Assembly: GCA_003506735.1 (NCBI GenBank)
Contig: DNYS01000071.1
Coordinates: 1 to 6,538, forward strand
From: Nitrospinota bacterium
GTDB lineage: Bacteria; UBA8248
Reading direction: 5' to 3'
Length of the DNA: 6,538 bases
The notes below the pieces were generated by a model. It was not told where the DNA came from, ran no database searches, and saw only the letters and a program-made list of their open reading frames with translations. Shown here piece by piece: positions 1 to 5,706 of the stretch. A program made the position numbers and the translations under genes. The stretch's first letter is position 1, and each line of letters starts with the position of its first letter.

Positions 1-8
1 ATTCTCTT

Positions 9-452
9 TTGATTCGATGTTCCGCCCGCTACCGGATAGAGGCGCATGGCCCGCAAAACGAAAAAATCCAGAAGACGGAAAAGGGCGCCGGCCCGCGGGC
101 GGGGAGGATCCGCCGTGTATTAGCCGAGCTGGTTGCCGTTCAGGATGAAAATGGAATTGGGTTGGTGGATAAGCTCGCCACCATATTCCTCACCGATTCC
201 CCCAACCGAATGGAAGCCATCCGCCAAGCGGTGGACGCGGACGATTCGGCCGCCCTGGAACACAGCGCCCATGCCCTCAAGGGGAGCTGCACGATCATCG
301 GAGCCAAAACGATGAGGGACATCTGCTATGAGCTGGAGAAAATGGGCTCCCAATCTCAATTCGGCGGCTCAAGAGAAACCTTCAGTCGGCTTGAAGACGA
401 ATTTGCCCAGGTGCAGACGGATCTCTCGAAAAGACCCTGGAAAGACCTCTAG
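9..452 (+). CDS. Hpt (histidine phosphotransfer) domain protein, N-terminus uncertain
   Basis: Hpt domains carry a phosphoryl group on a histidine between a hybrid sensor kinase and a final response regulator, in the cytoplasm. Residues about 36-140 (numbered from the TTG at base 9) form the domain. The diagnostic motif HSAHALKGS spans residues 85-93, with H88 the expected phosphorylated histidine. The helix before it (LATIFLTDSPNRMEAIRQAV) and the helix after it (RDICYELEKMG) are typical of the family. The frame stays open to the left edge, so the gene may be the tail of a hybrid kinase. It may instead be a small stand-alone Hpt protein. Residues 1-35 resemble nothing I recognise. A second reading frame has an ATG at base 46 and ends at a stop at 121-123, just where the domain begins, so a frameshift is possible. 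The domain call is firm; the start is not. Confidence 0.8.
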   Translation: MIRCSARYRIEAHGPQNEKIQKTEKGAGPRAGRIRRVLAELVAVQDENGIGLVDKLATIFLTDSPNRMEAIRQAVDADDSAALEHSAHALKGSCTIIGAKTMRDICYELEKMGSQSQFGGSRETFSRLEDEFAQVQTDLSKRPWKDL

Positions 453-865
453 CCCTGAATTCCAAAACATGATTCAGGCGACTAGATGAATCCGGACGCA
501 CCCAGCGCAAACGAATCATCTCCCCGCATACTCCCTAAAAATCCCAAAAAATGTCTTCGCCGGACGTAATTTTCCTCCTTTCGCTGGCTGCTCCTCCCTG
601 CAGCACGGTCAACATAGTACAGATTGATGGGTTTACTACTACAGGAATTTCGCGGAGGCACCGTGTCCCACTTCCGGCCCCTCAGGCTCCTTCCCGGCGA
701 ACAACCCCCAGGAATTTCACGCTTGGACCGCTCCTTGCCTCCTTGGTCCAGATGCTCTCCCTCAGTCATTATCAATACGCTGAATCATTCCCAATTCATG
801 GAAATGGTACGCCCCCGCTCTCTCCACGCTGGCCTGCTCATGAGGCCGCGTGATAGGCTGTAACC
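453..865. other. Gene-poor intergenic region upstream of trmJ
   Basis: About 410 bases hold no coding region I can support. Open frames on both strands overlap each other, match no family I know and have no good ribosome binding site. Just after the Hpt stop codon a 7-bp inverted repeat (CCTGAAT at 454-460, ATTCAGG at 472-478) could form a hairpin, but no T-run follows it, so it is a poor intrinsic terminator. Two further short inverted repeats are visible: GCTGC/GCAGC at 587-604 and TGGACC/GGTCCA at 724-750. TTGGTC at 743-748 and CATTAT at 767-772, 18 bases apart, are a weak promoter candidate for trmJ. The sequence CAGGAATTTC occurs twice (642 and 709). I found no tRNA T-loop, tmRNA, SRP RNA or RNase P signature. 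Confidence 0.55.
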
Positions 866-1732
866 ATGAAGAATGGTCCGCATCTTGAGAAACTGGACAA
901 TTTCGTGATCGTACTCGTTCAACCCCGAGGTGCGGGCAACGTGGGCGCCATTGCCCGTGCCATGGCCCATTTCGGCCTCTCCGATCTTCGCCTCGTTGCC
1001 CCCCAATGCGACATAAAAAGTGTGGAGGCCCGCTCCATGGCCATGAGCGCCCAACCCCTCCTGGCTTCCGCCCGGCATTACCCGGACCTCCGCGAGGCTT
1101 TGGAGGATTGCGCCTGGGCCGTGGCCACCTCCCGCCGCCTCGGACGGAACCGCAAGCCGACGATGTCTCCCCGCGAAGGCGCCCGCCAACTCCTAGAGCG
1201 GACCGGAGAGACAAAAGTGGCGCTGGTTTTCGGGCGCGAAGATAAAGGCCTCCGGACGGATGAGGTCGATCTTTGCCAGGAGCGGCTTTTGATTTCGGCG
1301 ATTCCAGGCTCGGATTCGTTCAATCTCTCCCAGGCGGCGCTGATAATTTTCTGGGAAATTTTTATGGAAAAACAAACTGTCGCCAACCAAACCGCTCAGC
1401 CCGAAACGGCCTATCCGGAAGATGCGCTGGCTCCTAGGGATAAGGTCGAGGGCCTTGTGGACCATCTGGTCGCAACGCTCGAAATGATCGGATTCGTGCC
1501 TCACCACAACCCCGAGCGCGTGGCCAGGTCCTTTCGCAGCCTGATTGACCGGATCAAACCCAGTGATCTGGAGGTCCGGATGCTGCGTGGCGTTCTCCGT
1601 CAGGTGGCGTGGAAATTATTCAACCGCCCCTCCGATTCGGACAATTCCATCTCCCCGGCCACCATCGAGCCCATTGAGGAATCCCCTTCCCTGACGGCCA
1701 AACGGAGGGAGCGCCTCATTCGGAATTCGTGA
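866..1732 (+). CDS. trmJ: TrmJ-type tRNA (cytidine/uridine-32-2'-O)-methyltransferase
   Basis: A SpoU/TrmH-superfamily (SPOUT, knotted fold) enzyme that uses S-adenosylmethionine to methylate the 2'-OH of the ribose at position 32 of the tRNA anticodon loop, in the cytoplasm. All three family motifs are visible. Motif 1 is GNVGAIARAM at residues 24-33, motif 2 is ALVFGREDKGL at 119-129, and motif 3 is SFNLSQAALIIFWEI at 151-165. Residues about 193-252 (including VDHLVATLEMIGF and VRMLRGVLRQ) align by eye with the C-terminal helical domain of E. coli TrmJ, which separates it from other SpoU enzymes. The charged tail at 253-288 goes beyond the E. coli protein. The ATG at 866 is the first start after an in-frame stop at 854-856, but no clear Shine-Dalgarno precedes it. 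It is probably co-transcribed with queA. The family is certain and the exact target is inferred. Confidence 0.93.
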   Translation: MKNGPHLEKLDNFVIVLVQPRGAGNVGAIARAMAHFGLSDLRLVAPQCDIKSVEARSMAMSAQPLLASARHYPDLREALEDCAWAVATSRRLGRNRKPTMSPREGARQLLERTGETKVALVFGREDKGLRTDEVDLCQERLLISAIPGSDSFNLSQAALIIFWEIFMEKQTVANQTAQPETAYPEDALAPRDKVEGLVDHLVATLEMIGFVPHHNPERVARSFRSLIDRIKPSDLEVRMLRGVLRQVAWKLFNRPSDSDNSISPATIEPIEESPSLTAKRRERLIRNS

Positions 1733-1781
1733 GGGGCCGGCGGCCTCCGCTTATCACGGTTGAGACGAGCATTAGGGAAAA

Positions 1782-2816
1782 ATGGACCTTCGGGATTTCG
1801 ACTACGACCTTCCCAGAGAGGCTATCGCCCGCTATCCAGCCAGCCGCCGAATGGACGCTCGCCTTATGGTATTGCCCAGATACCAGGGGCCACTCCGCCA
1901 CAAGACCATCCGCGACCTCCCCGGCGAACTTCGCCCCGGGGATTTGCTGGTGGTGAATGACACCAAGGTCCAGCCCTGGCGCCTGTTCGGAAACCGCTCC
2001 TCCGGGGGGAAGGTCGAAATCCTTCTCCTTCGAGAGGAGAGCCCGGGCGTTTACCGGGCCATGGTGTCCTCGAACCGCCCAATGCCCGAGGGAGAGCGGG
2101 TCCGGTTCCAGGGCGAAGTGGAGGCCGTACTCGGCGCCCCCGGGCTCGAGAGACAAATCCGGTTTTCCAATGCCGAAACCTTTTGTGAGTGGCTGGAATC
2201 GGAGGGAGAACTCCCGATACCGCCCTACCTGGGCCGGCGGGCGGAATCGATCGACATCGAGCGCTACCAGACCGTATTCGCCCGCGCGCCCGGCGCGGTA
2301 GCGGCCCCCACGGCCGGCCTCCACTTTGATGATGCCCTCATCGCCAAACTTGAATCAAGCGGGGTGAACCTGGCACCTTTGACCTTGCACGTTGGACCCG
2401 GCACCTTTCGCCCAGTGAAGGAAAATCGGATCGAAAACCATGAGATGGATGCCGAGACCTACATCCTCCCTCAGGGGACAGCCAAGCGGATCGAGGAGAC
2501 GCGCCGGAATGGCGGCCGAGTCATCGCCGTCGGGACGACGGTCGTCAGAGCCCTGGAATCGGCCGCGATGTCATCGGCGGATGGGGGAGAACTATTGATT
2601 CGCGAGTCGGAGGGGGAGACACGCCTGTTCATCCGCCCTGGCCATACATTCCGCGCCATCGACGGGATCGTGACGAATTTTCATCTTCCCTGTTCCACCC
2701 TCTTGATTCTAATTGCGGCGTTCGCGGGAAGAGAGCGTATACTGGAGGCCTACCGTTCGGCGAGGGAGGAAAAATACCGCTTCTACAGCTATGGGGATGC
2801 GATGTTCATCGCATGA
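1782..2816 (+). CDS. queA: S-adenosylmethionine:tRNA ribosyltransferase-isomerase QueA
   Basis: QueA transfers and isomerises the ribosyl part of S-adenosylmethionine onto 7-aminomethyl-7-deazaguanine at tRNA position 34. The product is epoxyqueuosine, the penultimate step of queuosine synthesis. At 344 residues it has the usual family length. Hallmarks in order are FDYDLPREAIARYP (6-19), GDLLVVNDTKV (53-63), GGKVEILLLR (75-84), PTAGLHFDD (176-184), LHVGPGTFRPV (202-212), AVGTTVVRALE (249-259), TNFHLPCSTLLILIAAFAG (298-316) and the end motif YRFYSYGDAMFI (332-343). It looks complete. A Shine-Dalgarno-like AGGGA (1774-1778) sits three bases before the ATG, rather close. The 49-base gap after trmJ suggests one transcript for two anticodon-loop modifiers. 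No tgt or other queuosine gene is in the window. Confidence 0.97.
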   Translation: MDLRDFDYDLPREAIARYPASRRMDARLMVLPRYQGPLRHKTIRDLPGELRPGDLLVVNDTKVQPWRLFGNRSSGGKVEILLLREESPGVYRAMVSSNRPMPEGERVRFQGEVEAVLGAPGLERQIRFSNAETFCEWLESEGELPIPPYLGRRAESIDIERYQTVFARAPGAVAAPTAGLHFDDALIAKLESSGVNLAPLTLHVGPGTFRPVKENRIENHEMDAETYILPQGTAKRIEETRRNGGRVIAVGTTVVRALESAAMSSADGGELLIRESEGETRLFIRPGHTFRAIDGIVTNFHLPCSTLLILIAAFAGRERILEAYRSAREEKYRFYSYGDAMFIA

Positions 2817-2883
2817 ATAGAAGGGAGTGGAATCAAGGCGCGAATACGGCGGATGGGAATAAGCGATTGTTTTAAAACGCGTT

Positions 2884-2919
2884 GAAAAGAAGGACCCGGA
2901 TCCGGAATACGCCGGTCCT
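2884..2919 (-). terminator. Candidate intrinsic terminator of the HU/IHF-family gene, overlapping its stop codon
   Basis: On the - strand AGGACC-GG and CC-G-GGTCCT pair into an 8-bp stem with one bulged base and a 12-base loop. The T-rich run TTCTTTTC follows directly. The 5' arm starts inside the TAG stop codon (2918-2920). On the + strand no T-run follows, so it should act only on the HU gene and not on queA. The call rests on visual pairing; no folding energy was computed. Confidence 0.55.
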
Positions 2920-3211
2920 AAGAGAAGCGCACCGGAGCGCCGTTCATGGCCTCCTTGAAATGCTTGCCGGATTTAAAGCGCACCACCTTGCGGGCGCTGA
3001 TCGGGGCCTCTTCGCCTGTCTTCGGGTTCCGCCCGATTCGGGCATTTTTGGATCGAACCTGGAACGAGCCGAACCTTCGAAGGATTACGGGCTCACCCAA
3101 CTGGAGGGTTTCCTTGATGGTCGCGATGATGGACTCAACAGCCTCTTCCGCTTTTACTTTGCTAAGACCGGTATCTTCAGCAACTAGATTTATAATATCG
3201 ATCTTGGTCAA
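2918..3211 (-). CDS. HU/IHF-family DNA-binding protein
   Basis: A small nucleoid protein that binds the minor groove and bends DNA as a dimer. The 97 residues cover the whole family fold: N-terminal helices (TKIDIINLVAEDTGLSK, 2-18), the FGSF turn (47-50), and the beta-arm motif ARIGRNPKTGEEAPISARKV (57-76) with P63 as the expected DNA-intercalating proline. The C-terminal helix is HFKEAMNG (84-91). The arm resembles IHF-alpha and the N-terminus resembles HU or IHF, so I do not assign a subunit. The start is a TTG at 3209-3211, set by a GAGGG Shine-Dalgarno seven bases upstream and by the usual TKxDII beginning. There is no in-frame ATG nearby, and the longer frame running upstream (to 3373) does not look like protein of this family. 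The gene stands alone, with its own promoter candidate and terminator. Confidence 0.94.
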   Translation of the reverse strand: MTKIDIINLVAEDTGLSKVKAEEAVESIIATIKETLQLGEPVILRRFGSFQVRSKNARIGRNPKTGEEAPISARKVVRFKSGKHFKEAMNGAPVRFS

Positions 3212-3250
3212 CGCACTACCCTCATTCCATAACCATGTGCAAGGCCGATT

Positions 3251-3281
3251 CCGCATGCGTGGGTCCGGCCCCCGCATGCGG
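3251..3281. repeat. Perfect 9-bp inverted repeat in the HU leader, each arm containing a GCATGC palindrome
   Basis: CCGCATGCG (3251-3259) and CGCATGCGG (3273-3281) are exact reverse complements. Inside them, GGG (3261-3263) can pair with CCC (3269-3271) past a single mismatch, leaving a 5-base TCCGG loop. The structure lies between the HU start codon and the likely HU promoter, so it would be transcribed into the HU mRNA leader about 40 bases upstream of the start codon. Neither strand has a T-run after it, so it is not a standard terminator. It could be an mRNA-stabilising or autoregulatory element, or a protein-binding palindrome. The role is unknown. Confidence 0.6.
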
Positions 3282-3364
3282 TGATTGGACTTAGGACCTA
3301 ACCCTTTGAACAAACAAACTTTAGCATTCCAATGTTCGAAGGGCAACCCTGCAAATCGATGATT

Positions 3365-3370
3365 ATTATA
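3365..3370 (-). promoter_or_regulatory. Candidate -10 box for the HU/IHF-family gene
   Basis: Read on the - strand the sequence is a perfect TATAAT in an AT-rich patch, in contrast to the GC-rich surroundings. It implies a leader of roughly 145 bases before the HU TTG. There is no recognisable -35 box at the expected distance (TACCTC). The overlapping + strand sequence TATACA (3367-3372) could serve the aminotransferase, so two divergent promoters may share this patch. Confidence 0.35.
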
Positions 3371-3385
3371 CAATTTTAGAGTATT

Positions 3386-3392
3386 AGGAGGT
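3386..3392 (+). promoter_or_regulatory. Strong but distant Shine-Dalgarno of the aminotransferase gene
   Basis: AGGAGGT is a near-perfect Shine-Dalgarno, but about 12-13 bases separate it from the ATG at 3405, longer than the usual 5-9. No ATG, GTG or TTG lies in frame between it and 3405, and an in-frame stop occurs at 3360-3362, so 3405 remains the only sensible start. Confidence 0.6.
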
Positions 3393-3404
3393 AATTATCG
3401 GCCA

Positions 3405-4553
3405 ATGGAATTCTCCGTGCCCGAGCGAATCCGCGATATCAAGCCATTTCTGGTGATGGATATTCTCGAAAGAGCCCGCCAATTGGAGGCTGAGGGCCGC
3501 GATATCATTCACCTGGAGGTCGGGGAGCCCGATTTCGAGACCCCCGGGGTTATCGTCCAGGCCGCCCAAAAAGCCCTTTCCGATGGACATACGCACTACA
3601 CCACGGCCCTGGGGATTCCCGAACTCCGAGAAGCTATCGTCGATCGCTACAATCACCTCTACAACCTGGCAATCGATCCCGCTCGCGTCGTTGTCACCAG
3701 CGGCACAAGCCCGGCCATGCTGATGTTATTCTCCGTCCTGATCGAGGCCGGGGAAGAAATCATTCTCTCAGACCCGCATTATGCCTGCCACCCCAGCTTC
3801 ATACTCTCGGCAATGGGATCCCCCGTCCTCGTTCCGGCCGGGGCCGAGGAGGGGTTTGTTCTTCAGGTCAATGCCGTCCAGGAGCGAATCACCCCCCGCA
3901 CCCGGTGTATCCTTATTAACTCACCCTCGAATCCGATGGGTGTTCGTCTCGCGAAAGAGGAAATCGAAGCGCTGGCTGGACTCGGCCCGCCCCTGGTGTC
4001 CGATGAAATTTATCACGGCCTGAGCTACGGCGAGCGCGATTATTCGGCGCTCGAATTTTCGGATGAAGCCTTTATTATCAATGGGTTCTCAAAATATTTC
4101 GCCATGACGGGCTGGCGGCTCGGATATTTAATCGTGCCCGAGCGCTTCGTCCGCTCCCTGGAAATTCTCCAGCAAAACTACTTTGTCTCGCCCAACTCCT
4201 TCGTTCAACAGGCGGGCATCGCCGCTCTCCGGGAAGCCGTCCCCGCCGCCGAGAAAATGCGGGATATCTACGCCAATCGAAGGATCACCATGATGCAGGG
4301 CCTGAAATCCATTGGCCTGCCTGTCCACCGGGAGCCAGATGGCGCCTTCTACGCCTTCGCCGACGCCCATCAATTCAGCCCGAACAGCCTTGTCCTGGCC
4401 CGGGAGATCCTGGAGGCGACCGGCGTTGCCGTCGCTCCGGGGGCCGATTTCGGCCCGGGGGGAGAGGGCTACCTTCGGTTTTCTTATTGCAATTCGGTGG
4501 AGAACATCGAGACCGCTCTGGAGCGGGTGGGCCGCTATCTCGCAGGCCGGTAG
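3405..4553 (+). CDS. Class I/II pyridoxal-phosphate-dependent aminotransferase (AspB/PatA-like)
   Basis: A fold-type I aminotransferase that moves an amino group between an amino acid and a 2-oxo acid, in the cytoplasm. At 382 residues it is full length. Visible landmarks are the substrate loop LEVGEPDFETP (37-47), the cofactor-phosphate loop TSGTSPAM (98-105), NSPSNPMG (172-179, with N176 near the cofactor), SDEIYHGLSY (199-208, with D200 and Y203 contacting the ring), and the Schiff-base lysine K230 in GFSKYFAMTGWRLGY. The carboxylate-binding arginine R358 lies in LRFSYCNS. These are the marks of the aspartate/alanine-type COG0436 group. Sequence alone does not tell me the substrate; aspartate, alanine or aromatic amino acids are all possible. 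It is divergent from the HU gene and convergent with rpoZ, with no pathway neighbour to help. Confidence 0.93.
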   Translation: MEFSVPERIRDIKPFLVMDILERARQLEAEGRDIIHLEVGEPDFETPGVIVQAAQKALSDGHTHYTTALGIPELREAIVDRYNHLYNLAIDPARVVVTSGTSPAMLMLFSVLIEAGEEIILSDPHYACHPSFILSAMGSPVLVPAGAEEGFVLQVNAVQERITPRTRCILINSPSNPMGVRLAKEEIEALAGLGPPLVSDEIYHGLSYGERDYSALEFSDEAFIINGFSKYFAMTGWRLGYLIVPERFVRSLEILQQNYFVSPNSFVQQAGIAALREAVPAAEKMRDIYANRRITMMQGLKSIGLPVHREPDGAFYAFADAHQFSPNSLVLAREILEATGVAVAPGADFGPGGEGYLRFSYCNSVENIETALERVGRYLAGR

Positions 4554-4562
4554 GCGATCCCT

Positions 4563-4605
4563 AAAGAAAGATCTCCTTCCCCCCGTTGGATGCGGGAGAA
4601 AGGAG
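4563..4605 (-). terminator. Candidate intrinsic terminator at the end of the dnaJ-DUF1844-rpoZ cluster
   Basis: On the - strand CTCCTT pairs with AAGGAG, then past a 3x3 internal loop CCCG pairs with CGGG around a 7-base loop. A T-rich tail (ATCTTTCTTT) follows. It lies about 30 bases after the rpoZ stop codon. On the + strand no T-run follows, so it would not clearly end the aminotransferase transcript. Paired by eye, not by a folding program. Confidence 0.5.
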
Positions 4606-4633
4606 GTTCAGGAAAAACGTCCGGCCTGGCAAT

Positions 4634-4909
4634 CTATTCGACCTCGGAAAAATCCTCGGCGGAATACTCCTGATCCATATCGTCCATATTCGCCTGGACC
4701 GGAGTTTGCCGCCATTTCAGCTTGTCTTCGACAATTTCCTTGAAGACGATTTCCTCGTGCGTCTCGAGCCCTTTAGAATCTACCAAGGGCTCCGCCCCCT
4801 TTCTGAGCTGGGTTACGCGCTTCGCGAGGATAACAGATAAAAGAAACCGGTTTTTTACTTTGTCCAACGCCGCTTCGAAGATTTGTTCATACGTCAAACT
4901 CGAGGCCAT
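4634..4909 (-). CDS. rpoZ: DNA-directed RNA polymerase omega subunit
   Basis: Omega is the small RNA polymerase subunit that latches onto the C-terminal part of beta-prime and helps core assembly; in proteobacteria it also forms part of a ppGpp site. The 91 residues are normal for the family. The core is visible as LTYEQIFEAALDKVKNRFLL (5-24), LAKRVTQLRKGAEPLVD (28-44, compare the usual AAKRARQL) and IVFKEIVEDKLKW (54-66). The acidic tail (residues 75-91, MDDMDQEYSAEDFSEVE) is variable in the family. The ATG at 4907-4909 is chosen because GGAGGGAG lies directly upstream and the family begins here. An in-frame ATG 32 codons earlier (5005) would add an unlikely extension. It is the third gene after dnaJ and the DUF1844 gene; the common partner gmk is absent. 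Confidence 0.9.
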   Translation of the reverse strand: MASSLTYEQIFEAALDKVKNRFLLSVILAKRVTQLRKGAEPLVDSKGLETHEEIVFKEIVEDKLKWRQTPVQANMDDMDQEYSAEDFSEVE

Positions 4910-4995
4910 ACTCCCTCCACTGGCTTCCAACCGGATCGGGACAACTTTTATGCGGCCAGCGGCCACCCGGGCCCAATCCTCTTCCCATCCGCCCA

Positions 4996-5024
4996 AAACA
5001 GCCATGGTTTATGGCTTAATTTTC
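4996..5024 (-). terminator. Weak hairpin between the DUF1844 gene and rpoZ
   Basis: AGCCAT (5000-5005) and ATGGCT (5011-5016) are exact reverse complements around a 5-base loop, with an A-rich flank on one side and a T-rich flank on the other. On the - strand GTTTT follows. With a short stem and only four Ts it could at most reduce read-through from the DUF1844 gene into rpoZ. Confidence 0.25.
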
Positions 5025-5055
5025 CCCGCATTACAACCACGGGAGGAATTATTCT

Positions 5056-5577
5056 CTACCCTATTCCCACATTCTGCACATACATCAGTTGCAGGTCCGA
5101 AAGAACCTGGGCCATCAACCTTTCCTCGTCCTCGGACAAATTACCCGCCATCTTTTCCTTCACCATGGAAATCATATCAACGAACATCTTGGCGCCCCGC
5201 GGATCCGCCCCCCCCACCCGCTCGCCGGTCTGGGGATTGATGCCCATGGCCGCGATGGCATTCGTCTGGAGAATGGCCAGAAGAGTTTCGAACTCCCTGG
5301 ATACGCCTCTATCCTCGGCGGCATCGGGGTCCCCGTCCTCGCCGGGCCCGGCGACGGCATCGGCCCCGTCCCCTAGCAACGACGGGGGCTCTTCGGAAGG
5401 AGGGACCTCGGAAACGGGAGAAGGATCGGGCCTTGCCGGGGGCGGAGCAAGCGAATCCTCGGGCGCTGCCTCCCCGGATTCGCCTTCATCCTCATCCTCG
5501 TAGCCCCGGACGGCGAAGCGCCGGTCAGATATCTTGAACCCCTTCATCTCTTCTTCGGATTCGTTTTCTTCTTCCAT
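5056..5577 (-). CDS. DUF1844 domain-containing protein
   Basis: A soluble, strongly acidic protein of 173 residues with no signal peptide or membrane segment. Three parts are visible. The N-terminal motif KGFKISDRRF (12-21), which I recall as common in DUF1844 proteins, follows an acidic start. A low-complexity linker rich in Pro, Ser, Gly, Asp and Glu runs over about 27-90. The DUF1844 domain itself spans about 95-168: FETLLAILQTNAIAAMGI, then an insert with NPQTGERVGG, then FVDMISMVKEKMAGNLSEDE and VLSDLQLMYV. The domain's function is unknown to me, and I do not assign one. The ATG at 5577 has GAGAGGAA about five bases upstream. The ATG at residue 11 is an alternative that would still keep the conserved motif. 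It lies between dnaJ and rpoZ on the same strand. Confidence 0.85.
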   Translation of the reverse strand: MEEENESEEEMKGFKISDRRFAVRGYEDEDEGESGEAAPEDSLAPPPARPDPSPVSEVPPSEEPPSLLGDGADAVAGPGEDGDPDAAEDRGVSREFETLLAILQTNAIAAMGINPQTGERVGGADPRGAKMFVDMISMVKEKMAGNLSEDEERLMAQVLSDLQLMYVQNVGIG

Positions 5578-5589
5578 GTCTTCCTCTCA

Positions 5590-5646
5590 TTTACCGGTTC
5601 AAAATTCGGTCCGGCTCACCACCAAAAACCCAAAGCATCCGGTAAA
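5590..5646. repeat. 8-bp inverted repeat in the dnaJ-DUF1844 gap
   Basis: TTTACCGG (5590-5597) and CCGGTAAA (5639-5646) are exact reverse complements 41 bases apart. In the - strand transcript the second arm ends only a few bases before the Shine-Dalgarno of the DUF1844 gene, so pairing could influence its translation. The dnaJ-DUF1844 gap (5578-5706) shows no other element and no clear terminator. Confidence 0.35.
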
Positions 5647-5706
5647 CATGAAATTTTTCCAGCCCGCAGGAGGCCATACCGGAGGCCGCAGCCGGGATCG
5701 GATTCA

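Noticed and set aside
642..721. CAGGAATTTC repeated 67 bases apart
   Set aside because: Only two short copies with no regular spacing or further similarity; likely chance.
482..775. A 97-codon - strand open frame in the gap before trmJ
   Set aside because: No family resemblance, no good ribosome binding site, and composition like translated noncoding DNA. It overlaps + strand open frames of equal length.
551..863. Two overlapping + strand open frames (551-853 and 624-863)
   Set aside because: Rich in Pro, Ser and Arg with no recognisable domain, they overlap each other, and neither has a Shine-Dalgarno.
762..1214. Long - strand open frame opposite trmJ
   Set aside because: It is antisense to a well-supported gene with all its motifs; the Gly/Arg/Pro-rich translation is typical of a GC-rich shadow frame.
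1716..2324. A 202-codon - strand open frame opposite queA
   Set aside because: It lies entirely against conserved QueA sequence and shows no domain of its own.
3212..3373. N-terminal extension of the HU/IHF-family protein
   Set aside because: The frame is open but its sequence is unlike the family, and it covers the hairpin and promoter candidates. The TTG at 3211 has a well-placed Shine-Dalgarno.
4910..5005. A 32-residue N-terminal extension of omega
   Set aside because: The inner ATG at 4909 has a strong Shine-Dalgarno and matches the family start.
4883..5503. A 206-codon + strand open frame opposite the DUF1844 gene
   Set aside because: Its Ser/Pro/Gly-rich end is the antisense reading of the DUF1844 linker, and the - strand has the recognisable domain and ribosome binding site.
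5590..5610. GGTTCAAAATTC, resembling a tRNA T-loop
   Set aside because: The flanking bases do not form the T-stem, and no acceptor or anticodon arm can be built around it.
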